Below, piece after piece: positions 23,472 to 34,312 of a stretch of DNA of 64,000 nucleotides. The notes under the pieces are model-generated. The model was given only the letters and a program-made list of their open reading frames with translations. It was not told the origin of the DNA and searched no databases. Positions within the stretch are counted from its first letter, which is position 1, and each line of letters opens with the position of its first letter. Both the position numbers and the translations under genes were made by a program. Source of the stretch: Blepharisma japonicum (taxonomy: Eukaryota; Ciliophora; Heterotrichea; Heterotrichida; Blepharismidae); assembly GCA_949751835.1 (NCBI GenBank), contig CATKHK010000100.1:1-64000 (forward strand). Reading direction: 5' to 3'.

Positions 23472-24515
23472 ATGAGTACAAAAAAGAGATCAAGAAGTTC
23501 TTCAGAGCACAAAGTCGACTACATTAAAAAAAACAAAGAAGAAGCTTCCAAATCAAAAAAGTCCAGCCATATAAGCACACCAATTCCCAAATTTAAATCA
23601 AAATCTCAGTTAAGCTCTCCCAACTCACATTCTGGAGAATCTCGATTTGAAAGTGATAAGAATCAGAACAATTCTCAGCATTCAGAGAAAGAGTCTGAAA
23701 CAAAATCTAAGGAAAAATCTAGCATAAAACATAATTTAGCTGATATTCTGGAGGACACTAATTCTTATGACAGCTCAAGCCAAATATCAAGAGATTCTTT
23801 ATCAAAAAATTCGTTATCATTCGTAGCCCGCCAAAGTTTAGGATATGAAAATTCAGAAAAAGATGCTGTAAATGTGAATGAGGGTTCTAAATTAACTCCA
23901 ATAAACCAAGTAAATTTAGAAAATTTAAGTGAATATCTCCCTCCAACCCCTCCTAGTCATGAGCCTGGCTCTATCATTTATAATCCTACTGGAAGTCCTA
24001 CAGAAACAGCAGAATCCAACAAAAGTAGCCCAGAAAGTAAAGAAAATGATAAAAACCTCACTCCACTGCAGAGTGAAGACCCTATATTCAGAAATGCTGA
24101 TTATTCGGGGATGAGCATTAACGAGCAAATCAAGCGATCTGCTCGAAGAGTGAAAGTCCTTGAAAGTGGAGAAGAAGTTCAAGACACAACGTGAACTGAA
24201 GTTAAGCTAAGACTAAGTTCAGCTCATAAACTATTCCAAAAACCAATTTCAAATAATGAAGATACTGAGATGGTTCCAGAAGACAATGAAAGCCAATCAT
24301 CCTTAGAAGAAATACATCATATGGAGGTTGACAAAGAAAATTTCACCCCAGAGCATTTGAGATCAGAAAGAATATCTCAAAATTCCCAATTAAGAAGAAG
24401 TGCAAGATTAGCAGAAAAAAAGTCACGGTTTAGTCATGGCAAAAGAAAAAGAGATCAATTAGGAGGTGTTTTGTCAACTGATAGTGAAAATTCTGTGAAA
24501 AAGATTAAAAAATAA
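23472..24515 (+). CDS. Low-complexity nuclear-type protein
   Basis: 347 residues in one frame through a TGA read as Trp at 24192-24194 (DTT-Trp-TEV). It is Ser-, Lys- and Glu-rich and mostly disordered. Two similar basic patches, IKRSARRVKVLESGEE and LRRSARLAEKKSR, resemble the RRSARL motif of many chromatin-associated proteins, and KRKRDQ plus VKKIKK look like nuclear localisation signals. A Pro-rich LPPTPPSHEP segment lies between. No folded domain is seen. A nuclear role is inferred from composition only. Confidence 0.7.
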
Positions 24516-24573
24516 TAATGTAATTCAAGTTCTATTCGCTAATTTTGCTACAAATTATTATATAACTGGCATA

Positions 24574-25161
24574 ATGAACGCTAAGGAGCTTACATTTAAG
24601 GTAAAATATCCTCAATTAGAAGCACTACCAGGAGAACTTAGTGTAGGGAGAAAAAGATATTTTATTAATAAAAACACAAATTCCCCTGATTTTGCACTTG
24701 GAGCATCAAAATTCCCAGGTGTTAGAAAAGAATACAGATCTAAGAGCCCTATATTTGATCGTGGCGATTTTTTTTCGAACCCTGAAGGAAAAGCTAGCCA
24801 AAATTCAAGTTATGATAATAGTTTAAGCCAAACTCCTAATCCTTTTGAGATTCAAATGATTTCAAGGCCAGCAAAGATTGTTTCAGAAAAATCAATTAAA
24901 GAGATACCAAAATCTAAATTTATTCCTACGGACAGAAATACTAATCCGTTTATATCAAAATACTTAAATCATCCTTTATTTCAACAACCTCGATATACAA
25001 GGCAATCTCCAAAAATTGAAATTAATGATCCTATTACAGGATATTCAGGCAAACCCCTAGAAACTAGATATTATAGTCCAACTCCTGCTCTTAAGCGAGG
25101 AATGGCTGAATATGGAAATATTATGCTTTCTTCAAAGAAAGAGCCATTCAATAAATTTTAA
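24574..25161 (+). CDS. Unknown protein with Pro/Tyr-rich linear motifs
   Basis: 195 residues, clean frame, starting MNAKELTFKVKYP and ending KKEPFNKF. It is polar, with repeated short aromatic-proline pieces (TNPFISKYLNHP, RYTRQSP, ETRYYSPTPAL). No domain, signal peptide or membrane segment. It sits 58 bp after the nuclear-type protein and 215 bp before the dynein-docking-type gene, all on the same strand. No family recognised. Confidence 0.65.
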   Translation: MNAKELTFKVKYPQLEALPGELSVGRKRYFINKNTNSPDFALGASKFPGVRKEYRSKSPIFDRGDFFSNPEGKASQNSSYDNSLSQTPNPFEIQMISRPAKIVSEKSIKEIPKSKFIPTDRNTNPFISKYLNHPLFQQPRYTRQSPKIEINDPITGYSGKPLETRYYSPTPALKRGMAEYGNIMLSSKKEPFNKF

Positions 25162-25376
25162 GTTCTGTAAAATTTATTTAAATCTAATTTCCCTTTATTA
25201 CAAGGTATTTGTCTAATTAATAAATTAATTAATTTCTCAATAAATTCATCAATAAATCTCTTTTAATTCTACTCATTTTTGATAAAAATAATATGACTAT
25301 TTCTTTTTCTTTACTTCAAAAATGGAGTTGATTTAAATTTATCATTATTCTTTTAATTATTTTATAAATCTAGCCG

Positions 25377-26948
25377 ATGAGACCAGCTACAGCAAATCCA
25401 GTCTCCCAGACTTTTCAGCATATAAAAACTCGAAGTTTTACTCCAAATTTTTCATTTTTTTCCACATCAAGAAAGCATGCTCGTAATGCTTCACAACTAG
25501 ATAGTTATATAGCCCCTTTAGCAGGTGTTCGCAACTCTCAATTCCCTCCAAAAGAAGGTGAAAAAAGAGAAATTGGGGAGCATCTTGGAGCGCTTAAAAA
25601 AAGGCTGAATTCTTATAAACAGGATTTTGAAAAAACTGATAAAAAATTAGAAGATTTAAATTTACAATTTTCTCAATATAATGCAATTGAAGAAATTTGC
25701 TTAACTAGACTTTCACGACAAGAAGCAAAAATCAAGATTTTAACAGAAAAAACTGAGGAAACCAAAAAATGACAAATTAATGAGGACTTCAGCAGACAAG
25801 TAAATTTGCATATCTTAGAAAGAATGAGGCAGACAAAAATTCATTTAGACTTTAAAAAGCGGTCCTTAATAGAACAGCTAAAACTGAAAAACTATTATTT
25901 AAAAGATGAGAAGAGAAAACAATTAGTCAGCAGAGATGGAATGTACAAAGGAATTGTCGCCTTTAAAAACCTGCAGCAAAGCGTTTCTGATGAGCAAAAA
26001 GCTCATAATATGCAGCTAGAAATAGTAGAAAAAGACTATAAATTTACTGTTGGAGCTAATGATAGAAGAGAGGACAGAAAACATAGGCAAGAAGAAATTT
26101 CAGAAGCTGCCGCCAATGAAGATAGAGATATGAGGTATAATAAAATGAGGGAAGCTTTATTGCTTAACAAAACCTGATATAAACATCTAGGAAATGCTTT
26201 AAAAGTCCAAACGGAAAAATCTAAATCAATAGAAGAAGCTTTTCAAAAAATCAGGGCTGTTACTGGGCTTTATGATATTCAAGAAGTTGTACAAAGATTT
26301 TTAACAAGAGAACAATCATATGGACAGCTATCCAGCATGGTCACAGAAAGCAAAGCTGTATGTGATAGCTATAAAAAGAAAAATACAGAATTAGTAAAAA
26401 TTATTTATGAATTTAAACTTGCAGATCAGGCGAATAAAAATGTGAATAAAGAAAATTTGAGAAATCAAATCGCAAAATGTAACGAAAATCTTGGGAAAGA
26501 AAAAGAAAAATTTTTGAGTTTAAAAGAAACCAGGACTAATGCTTTATTATGGGGCAGAAAAATGCTAGGAAAATTTAATAAAAATCATAAAGATGAAAAT
26601 AATGATAATGTCAAAGAAGTTATGCAGAGTTTAGCAAAAGAGGTTAAATTGGCTGTAAAGAAGGCTAAAGAATTAAATTTGCTAGTAAATATAGTGAAAA
26701 AAGAAAGTTTTAGCGAAATTCAAGGAATTTTTAAAGGTTTTACACAAGCTCAAAAAGAAAAGATGCTGAGAGTTGACCCTGGAGAAATCATTAAAAAAGA
26801 AGCATCTATTGAAGACTTATCTCCAGCAGTATTTACAGCTGAAATCATAGAAGAACTCCCAGATAAAAAATATAAAATCAACCCTTATGCTCCAGAAAAA
26901 GAAAACAATGCCTCATTTAGACGCGTTAAATATGACAAACATAAGTAA
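25377..26948 (+). CDS. Coiled-coil protein, outer-dynein-arm docking type
   Basis: 523 residues, in one frame through TGA read as Trp at residues 132 and 267. After a disordered N-terminus (1-60) nearly all of it is predicted by eye to be coiled coil. The segment AFQKIRAVTGLYDIQEVVQRFLTRE (about 283-307) resembles the conserved part of ODAD3/CCDC151 and ODAD1/CCDC114-CCDC63 proteins, which form the docking complex that fixes outer dynein arms to doublet microtubules. The family call comes from this segment and the general build, and which member it is cannot be decided here. The gene ends 5 bp from the stop of the convergent UBA2 gene. Confidence 0.7.
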
Positions 26949-26953
26949 ATTAT

Positions 26954-28513
26954 CTAATTTTCTATATCTTCAACTATTTTCAGCTTTTTGCATTCCCTTT
27001 CGTCGGAGTTTTCACTTTTTCTCTTCAGCCCATTCTGATTTTCTTCGTTTTCTTCATGATTTTCTTCATTCTCCACAATTTCTCCTACAATTTCATACAA
27101 TTCTTGATTTTCATCATGATGTACTATCAATTTTATAGTAAAATCAGTGCTGAAATTATCACAAGAAATTCTAACTCCATCAGTCAATCTCAGCTCATTT
27201 AGTGTCATTTTGTAGTTTTTAGCATATCTTTCTTCGTCTTCTTCGTCTAAGCCTTCTCCACTTTCATATAAAATACTGCCGTTTTCCAGATTTAAGGTAG
27301 GGTTTTGCATACTTAATTCATTTTTAAGTATTTTTGATACCAAATCTCCAAGTGTAAACGTATTAAAATTAAGCTTTACTTTTACAGACCCAACAGAGCA
27401 AGTATAGCATTTTGGCATCGGTGGTGGCATATTTCCTGAAACTATAATTTTTGAGTCACTCGCATTCTCAGAAATCCATACATTTTTTGGCTCATTTTTA
27501 TTTCTCAATATTTTCAACGCCTCAATTACTTGCAGCCCAGCAGCCATAACATTTGTGGTAGCTACAGCTGGGATAATATTTCCTGCAATTTCTTTTGTTT
27601 TAAACAAATTAAGCTGCTCAATCTTAAAATTCGCAGCCCTCAAATTGCTGGCAGCCCCTACAAATTGTATAGCAAGCTGGTCATCTTTATCAAATGGCTT
27701 AGGCTCTCTTGGTTTTAAGTTTTCTACAGCATATATAAAACCTGCAGCATATTCTTGTAAACTCCCTATTTTATCTTCATTTATTTGGCTTCCTTCAATA
27801 TTTTCTATCGAAATTTCAATTTTTTTAGCTTCTTCAGGCAGTTCTTCTTTAAAAAGTAAATTAAAAAGCTCTTTTCCGAGGTCATTGAACCCTTCTGCTT
27901 TTTTTTGTAAATCAGAAAGGATATTGTCAGGGTCTCTGAGCCCAAATAAAGCTTCATATAGATATTTAGCCCAGACTATGCAATGGATTGGCTTAGAAGG
28001 GGTTGACCTAATGGTGCAGACTGGATAGGTTTTTGGGGTAGGTTTGGGCTCACATTCGTAACACGCTGTAATATGAGGAATATGTACAGTCACTTGGCCT
28101 AGTTTTCCTTGGGTTCCTGCATCGATCATAGGAATTTTAGTAGAAACGCATAGGCGGTTTACATATCGGCGAGCTTCTAAGTTGTCTAAAGCATTGAGGA
28201 CAATTGCGAAATTTTGGAAAAAGTCGTTGCCGTAATTTGTAATGTTAGCTTGGATTCCAGTCACATTTAAGCTTGGTCTTAGTTCTTTGAGTGTAGAAAC
28301 AGCAACTTCGGCTTTAGGACGACCTACATGTTCAGGCCTGAATAAAAATTGTCTGTTTAAGTTTGATTTATCGATTGTGTCGATGTCAATGACTGTAATA
28401 TTGTCTATTCCGACCATGACAAGTGTCTTTAAAAGCTCACAGCCAATTCCTCCAGCTCCCACTACAAGAATTTTAGCGTGTTCCATTTTAGAATTATAAG
28501 CTAAATTTATCAT
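26954..28513 (-). CDS. UBA2: SUMO-activating enzyme subunit 2 (UBA2/SAE2)
   Basis: 519 residues. UBA2 is the catalytic half of the heterodimeric SUMO E1, which adenylates SUMO and takes it onto a cysteine. Seen here: the nucleotide-binding VGAGGIGCELLKTL, DTIDKSNLNRQFLFR, the zinc ligands CYEC (151-154) and a later CYTC, and the active-site stretch YPVCTIRSTPSKPIHCIVWAKYLY with catalytic Cys166. A ubiquitin-fold domain follows (about 380-470), then an acidic and basic tail with LKRKSE and CKKLK as a likely nuclear signal. It is shorter than the 640-residue human protein because the tail is short. Met10 (MEHAKIL) is an alternative start closer to the family. Stop TAG. Confidence 0.96.
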   Translation of the reverse strand: MINLAYNSKMEHAKILVVGAGGIGCELLKTLVMVGIDNITVIDIDTIDKSNLNRQFLFRPEHVGRPKAEVAVSTLKELRPSLNVTGIQANITNYGNDFFQNFAIVLNALDNLEARRYVNRLCVSTKIPMIDAGTQGKLGQVTVHIPHITACYECEPKPTPKTYPVCTIRSTPSKPIHCIVWAKYLYEALFGLRDPDNILSDLQKKAEGFNDLGKELFNLLFKEELPEEAKKIEISIENIEGSQINEDKIGSLQEYAAGFIYAVENLKPREPKPFDKDDQLAIQFVGAASNLRAANFKIEQLNLFKTKEIAGNIIPAVATTNVMAAGLQVIEALKILRNKNEPKNVWISENASDSKIIVSGNMPPPMPKCYTCSVGSVKVKLNFNTFTLGDLVSKILKNELSMQNPTLNLENGSILYESGEGLDEEDEERYAKNYKMTLNELRLTDGVRISCDNFSTDFTIKLIVHHDENQELYEIVGEIVENEENHEENEENQNGLKRKSENSDERECKKLKIVEDIEN

Positions 28514-28736
28514 TTTATTTACAAATTTTTTATTAATTATGGAGGCGTTTTTTTCTATTACAGCGACACATTGGTGTTTTTTTAAAAAAAAATTAGGATT
28601 GTTTAATCTTTTGTCTCTATAAAATTATTTAAATAATTTTTTTTATCTGAACACTGGTAAATTGCCAATTCCATATTTTCTACCAGCAGCGACATCTATG
28701 CATTTTACATTCAAACTAGCATAACCGATAGTATAA

Positions 28737-29642
28737 ATGTCAAGATTATTGGCAAAAGAGCACATAGATTCTCAATACGTCTTTAATATGATTCAGTGCT
28801 ACTCAGATAGATACTTAATCATTGACGTTAGGGACCAAGGCGATTTCAACAGCATGCATCTGGCTAGGTCCATAAATATCCCGTATAAATCCAGGTTTTC
28901 AGACTCGCCAAATATAAATGAACTGAAAGCCAACGTTTTAGGAGATTCGAGCCTTTTTGATAGGAGAAGACGATTTATGATTTTTATTGTATATAGCCCA
29001 CCTTCTATCGTATTTTCGAGAGAAGTCGATTATATACTGAAAAAAGACAAATGCCGAGAAGTTTACATTCTTGATGAGCCTTTTTCGCGTTTTGCTGAAA
29101 AATTTCTATTCATGTGTGAAGCTGTGAATATCCCATCAGTAATGCCTAGGCATGGTTATCCAAGTGAAATTATTTCCAATAAACTGTATTTGGGAGATTT
29201 TCATCATGCAGAAGAGCCGCTTGTTCTTCAGAATTTAAAAATCACGCACATTTTGAATGCGACGAATGGGTTTGATTATAAGTTTGAGTCCAGAGGAGTT
29301 GTTTATTTAAGATTAGGGGTTGAAGATTTAGAAACAGAAAATATAAGTAGACATTTTCAGATGGCATTCGAATTCATTGACCATGTGATGTCTAATGACA
29401 AATTTCGGGTACTTGTACACTGTGCACAAGGTGTAAGCAGGTCAGCCACTTTTGTAATTATGTATATTATGAAGTCGATGGGGGTAAGCTATGAAGAGGC
29501 TTTTGATTTTGTAAAAAGACATAGAGAAATCATAAAGCCAAATGAAGGGTTTGCTTGCCAGTTGAGGTCATTTGCAGATGTGACTGATGAAATTGGTAGT
29601 ATGATAGTGAGAAACCATCAAAAAGATGTCAGCATAGATTAA
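28737..29642 (+). CDS. Rhodanese-dual-specificity phosphatase (MKP-like)
   Basis: 301 residues with two domains. Residues 15-125 form a rhodanese-like module (LIIDVRDQGDFNSMHLARSINIP) whose loop has no clear catalytic Cys, as in the kinase-docking domain of MAP kinase phosphatases. Residues 145-290 form a dual-specificity phosphatase with the P-loop VHCAQGVSRSAT (catalytic Cys229, Arg235) and the general-acid region LGVEDLETENI (probably Asp197). The layout matches MKPs and STYX-like proteins, so removal of phosphate from Tyr/Thr of a MAP kinase is likely; the actual substrate is unknown. It is divergent to UBA2 with about 220 bp between the starts. Confidence 0.9.
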   Translation: MSRLLAKEHIDSQYVFNMIQCYSDRYLIIDVRDQGDFNSMHLARSINIPYKSRFSDSPNINELKANVLGDSSLFDRRRRFMIFIVYSPPSIVFSREVDYILKKDKCREVYILDEPFSRFAEKFLFMCEAVNIPSVMPRHGYPSEIISNKLYLGDFHHAEEPLVLQNLKITHILNATNGFDYKFESRGVVYLRLGVEDLETENISRHFQMAFEFIDHVMSNDKFRVLVHCAQGVSRSATFVIMYIMKSMGVSYEEAFDFVKRHREIIKPNEGFACQLRSFADVTDEIGSMIVRNHQKDVSID

Positions 29643-29942
29643 TTTTGTAATAAACTTTGAGTTAAATATGTGGAAACAAACAAGATTGCTTTGAAAAATA
29701 GCCACCAACTCTCTGCTATGTAAATTTGTCAATTTTAAATGAAAATTCTTCTCTTATAAGATTAATCTTAATAATTTTTTAAATATGATTTGAAAGCTTA
29801 GTATAACAGAATTAATTATATTTTCATAGTGAGTTTATTTAGAGTATATTAAAAAAAATTCAGTTTGTTCTTTGCTCTGACATTTTTATCTAAAGAATAT
29901 CCTTATATAAAATTTCCATATTTATAATTTAATCGTGCTTAT
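29643..29942. other. Intergenic stretch between convergent genes
   Basis: 300 bp, AT-rich, between the stop codons of the phosphatase and the TPR/RRM-like gene. Nothing else is seen. Confidence 0.4.
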
Positions 29943-30785
29943 TTAAGGACAAACTGCGGGAAGGATATCTTGAATCTCATTCGCTTCACCTTGATTTAGT
30001 ATGAAATATGACAATATTGACTTTTTTAACAAATCATCAATAAGATCCTCGCCTTCTTCCACTGGCTGTTCTGGGAAATATGTATAATCTTTTCCAACGC
30101 CAAGTAACTTTGCACCTGCTTTCTCACCAGCAAAAAGTGAGAAATCAGTAGCTCGCTTCTTCAGGATCACTGGTCCAATGACTTCTTCATTGGAATTGAT
30201 CCATTCCAAGACCAAAATTTCTTCTGATCTATAAGTTTCTATAGTCTTTCTGGCCGCAGAATGACTTGAAAAATGAAGAATGGCACAATTTTCCTTAACT
30301 TCAATATTTTTGATTCTCGAGAAATTCAAAAATAATGATTTAACGAAATCTGTACTCAATGGTACCTTGGATCCTGAAATTTTTATATTTTTGTTTAAGG
30401 AGTTTCCCGTCGGGACAACTTGCTTTTTTAAGCTTTCCAGAAGGTTTTCGTACTTCGTGGCATCATTGGAGAAAAGATGCTGGTACTTGAGCAAAAGCTC
30501 GCAGGCCTCTTGTGTTTTACCTTGCTGGTGCAAAACGCCGGCAAGGTCTTTGACTGAGCTTTCCACACGTTCGCCGTTGGAAATCGCAGCCTTGTAGTAA
30601 AATTCGGCCTTTTCAAGGTTTTTCTCAATGTATTCAGCCTTTTTTGCCCAGGAGTACGGAGATTCTTTGCGGGGGATTGGGTAGAGGGGATGCTTCCTTG
30701 GAGCCTTTATCGGGCAATTTACGGACTTAGGCTGCTGAGAAATCAAAGAAATTTCTGAAACTTGAAGGGAGCAAGTGGTTGCCAT
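29943..30785 (-). CDS. TPR-like and RRM-like protein of unknown function
   Basis: 280 residues, clean frame. Residues about 45-120 look like helical TPR pairs (EKAEFYYKAAISNGERVESSV, GKTQEACELLLKYQHLF). Residues about 135-195 have the alternation of an RRM fold (KNIKISG, KNIEVKENCAILHFSSHSAA). The C-terminus is acidic (VEEGEDLIDDLLKK). The DNA in the first part (30430-30700) is clearly richer in GC than most genes here. The combination suggests an RNA-linked adaptor, but I do not recognise the family. Confidence 0.75.
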   Translation of the reverse strand: MATTCSLQVSEISLISQQPKSVNCPIKAPRKHPLYPIPRKESPYSWAKKAEYIEKNLEKAEFYYKAAISNGERVESSVKDLAGVLHQQGKTQEACELLLKYQHLFSNDATKYENLLESLKKQVVPTGNSLNKNIKISGSKVPLSTDFVKSLFLNFSRIKNIEVKENCAILHFSSHSAARKTIETYRSEEILVLEWINSNEEVIGPVILKKRATDFSLFAGEKAGAKLLGVGKDYTYFPEQPVEEGEDLIDDLLKKSILSYFILNQGEANEIQDILPAVCP

Positions 30786-31806
30786 ATTAATGTTTATAAT
30801 GCCAGTAATAACTGGAAATTCTTAATAAGGTTTACGACTATTTTTGTCTTGCAATAGAAATTCAAAATTTCTTGAGGTTTTATGTTTTAATCAAAATAAA
30901 GGTAAAGTATCAATATATCTTGTTTTTTCCACAAGTCAAGAGCGAAAAAGGAAAAAATTTCTTGGCGACAAAAGAAGATAAAGATGATTTCTTATCCAAA
31001 AGAGATTTAAAGCTTTAAAAATTCAATTTAATAAATTATTTAATAATCTAATTATGATATTTAGACTCGATCAAGCTAACTGTTCAGATAACTATTAAAC
31101 GTTACTTTTATCTAAAAAATAAAATGCCTAATTCTAGATTCAGGAAATTCAAAAATCATCTCTTAATCTCCCAAAACATTTCAGTGAATAAATAGTTAGC
31201 ATCCAATTGAATATCAAAAATTTTTAAAGCATTTAAAGGCCCTAATAATGAAGTTAATTAGAAATTTATCTCTTTAAATTTTATTGTATATAAATGGTTT
31301 AACAATTGGGAAATTTTAATCAATCAATTCTAAAGGGAACCAGCTATTCGGAAGCTCCTTTTGTATCTTATTATCTTTGCACGCTTCAACTAATCTAAGC
31401 ACATTATTAAAATTGAGATATTATCATAACTATAAATTTATAAACGCATGATGTTTATATTAAAATTTCTAGTATCACATTATTTTCTAATTTCTAATTA
31501 TATCAAGAAACCAGATTCCTTTATCTTTATAATATCTCGTTCAGCCGAAAAAATTTTAAAAATAAAAAAATGATATTTATTTTCGAAGCTCTCAATTATA
31601 ATTCTTATAATTAAGCTTCATTAAAAATAATACTACTATTTGTTTAATAAAGCAATATAAAATATTATAATTTACACTAAGTAGCTTAGAAACAATATTC
31701 AATAAACTTTTTCAATTCTAATATGTTATAAATCTTCAAAATTAATATTAAACAGCAAATTCCATATTCAGTTAATTATAAAATCGAATAACTTCTTTCA
31801 AAATAT
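30786..31806. other. Intergenic stretch between divergent genes
   Basis: About 1 kb, very AT-rich, without an open frame of note on either strand. It must hold the promoters of the TPR/RRM-like gene and the kinase gene. Confidence 0.4.
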
Positions 31807-32910
31807 ATGGGAAGCTGCAATTTTAAATCAGAGGACGCAGATCCAACTGTTTCAATTTCAAAAACCCACTTCCAATTTCATTATGTAATCGGAAAAGGAG
31901 GCTTTGGCAAAGTTTGAAAAGTCGAGCTCAAAAAGACACGAGAAATTTTTGCAATGAAAGAAATGTCAAAAGCCAGAATTCTCGCCAAAAAAAGTGTTAA
32001 TTCAGTTCTAAATGAACGGCAACTATTAGCAACGCTTAAACATATGTTTATAGTGAATATGCAATATGCATTTCAAGACAAAGAAAATATTTATCTTGTT
32101 ATGGACCTTATGCCAGGAGGAGATCTTAGATATCATTTAGGAAGACAAAAACAGTTTTCAGAAGAACAAAGCAAATTTTTTGTAGCTTGTATTTTAATTG
32201 CTTTGGAATATTTACATAACAATGGAATTTTACATAGAGACGTGAAGCCAGAAAACTTGGTTTTAGACGAAAAAGGCTATGTCAGGTTAACAGATTTTGG
32301 AATCGCAAGAGTTTGAAACCCAGAAAACGCCAAAGATACAAGCGGAACACCAGGATATATGGCCCCAGAAGTTATGTGTCGACAAAACCATGGGGTCGCT
32401 GCTGACTATTTTGCTTTAGGAATCATCGCTTATGAATTCATGAATGGCACAAGACCATATCAAGGAAAAGCCCGAAAACAAGTCAGAGAACAGATTTTAG
32501 CTAAACAAATACAAATAAAACAAGAAGAAATTCCCGAAGGTTGGTCAATAGAAGCTGCCGATTTTGTAAATAGGGTAAGAACTATTTAGCTTATACAAAG
32601 AAAGCCTGTTAATAGGTTAGGGTTGAATGGGCCAGAAGAGGTAAAAAATCATCCTTGGTTCAGAGATTTTGACTGAAAAAAGCTAACTGACAGAAGAATG
32701 GAGTCGCCATATGTTCCCAGCCAAAATGACGATAATTTTGATTTAAGGCTTCATCTTACAGATGATCCTTGGAAAGATGCTGAAAGTGAGGCTTATCAGC
32801 AAAGTGTGGAATTGCTAAGAAATTCGTCATCACAAGCACTTTTTGCTGGATATTTCTATGATATCAACCAGCAAAATGCTGGGACAGAAAGTGAATCTAC
32901 GAAAAATTAA
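31807..32910 (+). CDS. AGC-type Ser/Thr kinase, YANK (STK32) family
   Basis: 362 residues in two exons (31807-32574 and 32590-32910). The start MGSCNF offers Gly2 for myristoylation and Cys4 for palmitoylation, as in STK32 kinases. Kinase parts: glycine loop GKGGFGKV followed by a TGA-coded Trp (residue 37), Lys51 in FAMKEM, HRDVKPEN, TDFGIARV and GYMAPEVM. MPGGDLRYHLGRQ and the lack of a long C-terminal AGC tail also fit STK32. After the intron the frame goes on with RKPVNRLGLNGPEEVKNHPW, the usual end of the C-lobe, and with TGA as Trp in FDWKKL. All catalytic residues are present, so an active kinase is expected; substrates are unknown. Confidence 0.9.
32575..32589 (+). other. 15-nt spliceosomal intron
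   Basis: Sequence gtaagaactatttag, lying between NR and LIQRKP codons in phase 0. Left in, it ends the kinase C-lobe at TAG; removed, the family motif RxPVNRLG is formed. Position 10 is A. Confidence 0.94.
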
Positions 32911-33181
32911 TATAAATATAAAATTTTAATATGTATTTAAAAGCTATGCTATTCTAGTATTATTTTTAAGAACCATAAATTTCTCCATCACTAATAAATT
33001 TAAAAAATTTATTTCAAGAAAAATCAAGGGGCTTACTGCTGTTAAATTAATAAAATAATATCTATTTATATATCTGTAAAGTATTTTTTATTAAATAAAT
33101 CGAGTTCTAATTATATAGCTCGCTTTTTCTATAGCCCATTTTATTATTATGTCTTATGGCTTCTAAATAAACTAAATAAAA

Positions 33182-34312
33182 ATGCTGCGCAGAGTTCTTA
33201 CTCGATTATTCACAACCGCAGAAGAAGCACCTTTGCTTATTTCAGATCACAGCTTTGTATCTCAAGTAAAACTTTATAAGCCAAAGGCCTTAAATTCTCT
33301 TGATTTAGAGATGATATCTTTATTAGAGCAAGCCATAATCAATTTTAACAAAAATCCAGAAAATAAGGCATGTCTATTTTTAGGCTCTGGTAAAGCATTT
33401 TGTGCAGGTGGAGATATAAGAGCTTTGTATATGGCAAAACAATCAGAAGAAAATACCTATATTCTTTCAGAATTCTTCAAGCGGGAGTATATAGTTGACT
33501 ATGCTCTCGCAAAACTAAACCAAATACAAATATGCATTTATGACGGAATTGTTATGGGAGGAGGAGTAGGAATCTCAATTCATGCCCCTATTAGAATAGC
33601 GACCGAAAACTCAGTATTTGCAATGCCAGAAAGCGGGATTGGATTTTTCCCTGACGTAGGTGGAAGCTACTTTCTGCCAAGGCTGCAAGGGAGCTTAGGG
33701 GTCTATTTAGGAGTTACTGGGAGTAGACTAGCAGGTCACCAACTTGTCCAGACAGGAATAGCCACTCATTTTGTTTCAAAAGACAAAATCGGCGCTTTAC
33801 GAGATGCTTTAATAAGAGACATCAATTCTAACACAAAACTTGAAGACATCCAACAAATCGTCGAAAGTTTTAGTGACAAACCACAAGAGCCCTTCACAGA
33901 ACTTGAAGACATTGAAAGATGCTTTAACGGCGCCAATTCAGTTGAACACATATATAAAAAACTAGAAGAAGACAATACTGACTGGGCCCAAAAAAAGTTA
34001 AAACGTTTAGAGCTACTTAGTCCTTTATCCCAAAAGGTGATTTTTGAACAAGTGAAACGAGGAAAAACTTTATCTTTAGAAGACTGTTTTGCAATGGAAT
34101 ATAGACTTTCACAGCAGTTTATGGCAGGAAAGGAATTTTTCGAAGGGGTAAGATCGACTATTATAGATAAAGATAAAAGTCCTGTATGGGAGTATAAAAA
34201 TGTATTTGAAGTCCCTCAAGAAGCAGTTACAAGGCACTTTGAAAAAATTACCCCTGATTCGCCAGATTTAGATGTCAAAACAGAGCGGGAAGAACTTTTA
34301 AAGAGGGCTTAA
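33182..34312 (+). CDS. HIBCH: 3-hydroxyisobutyryl-CoA hydrolase, mitochondrial
   Basis: 376 residues of the crotonase superfamily. HIBCH hydrolyses 3-hydroxyisobutyryl-CoA in valine breakdown. The N-terminus MLRRVLTRLFTT is a basic, amphipathic mitochondrial targeting sequence. Landmarks: FCAGGDIRALY (oxyanion-hole glycines), YDGIVMGGGVGISIHAP, and MPESGIGFFPDVGGSYFLPRL with the probable catalytic Glu150 and nearby Asp. Length equals the usual 380-390. No TGA or intron. Together with the branched-chain aminotransferase at 47.0 kb, it implies a complete mitochondrial branched-chain amino acid pathway. Confidence 0.96.
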   Translation: MLRRVLTRLFTTAEEAPLLISDHSFVSQVKLYKPKALNSLDLEMISLLEQAIINFNKNPENKACLFLGSGKAFCAGGDIRALYMAKQSEENTYILSEFFKREYIVDYALAKLNQIQICIYDGIVMGGGVGISIHAPIRIATENSVFAMPESGIGFFPDVGGSYFLPRLQGSLGVYLGVTGSRLAGHQLVQTGIATHFVSKDKIGALRDALIRDINSNTKLEDIQQIVESFSDKPQEPFTELEDIERCFNGANSVEHIYKKLEEDNTDWAQKKLKRLELLSPLSQKVIFEQVKRGKTLSLEDCFAMEYRLSQQFMAGKEFFEGVRSTIIDKDKSPVWEYKNVFEVPQEAVTRHFEKITPDSPDLDVKTEREELLKRA

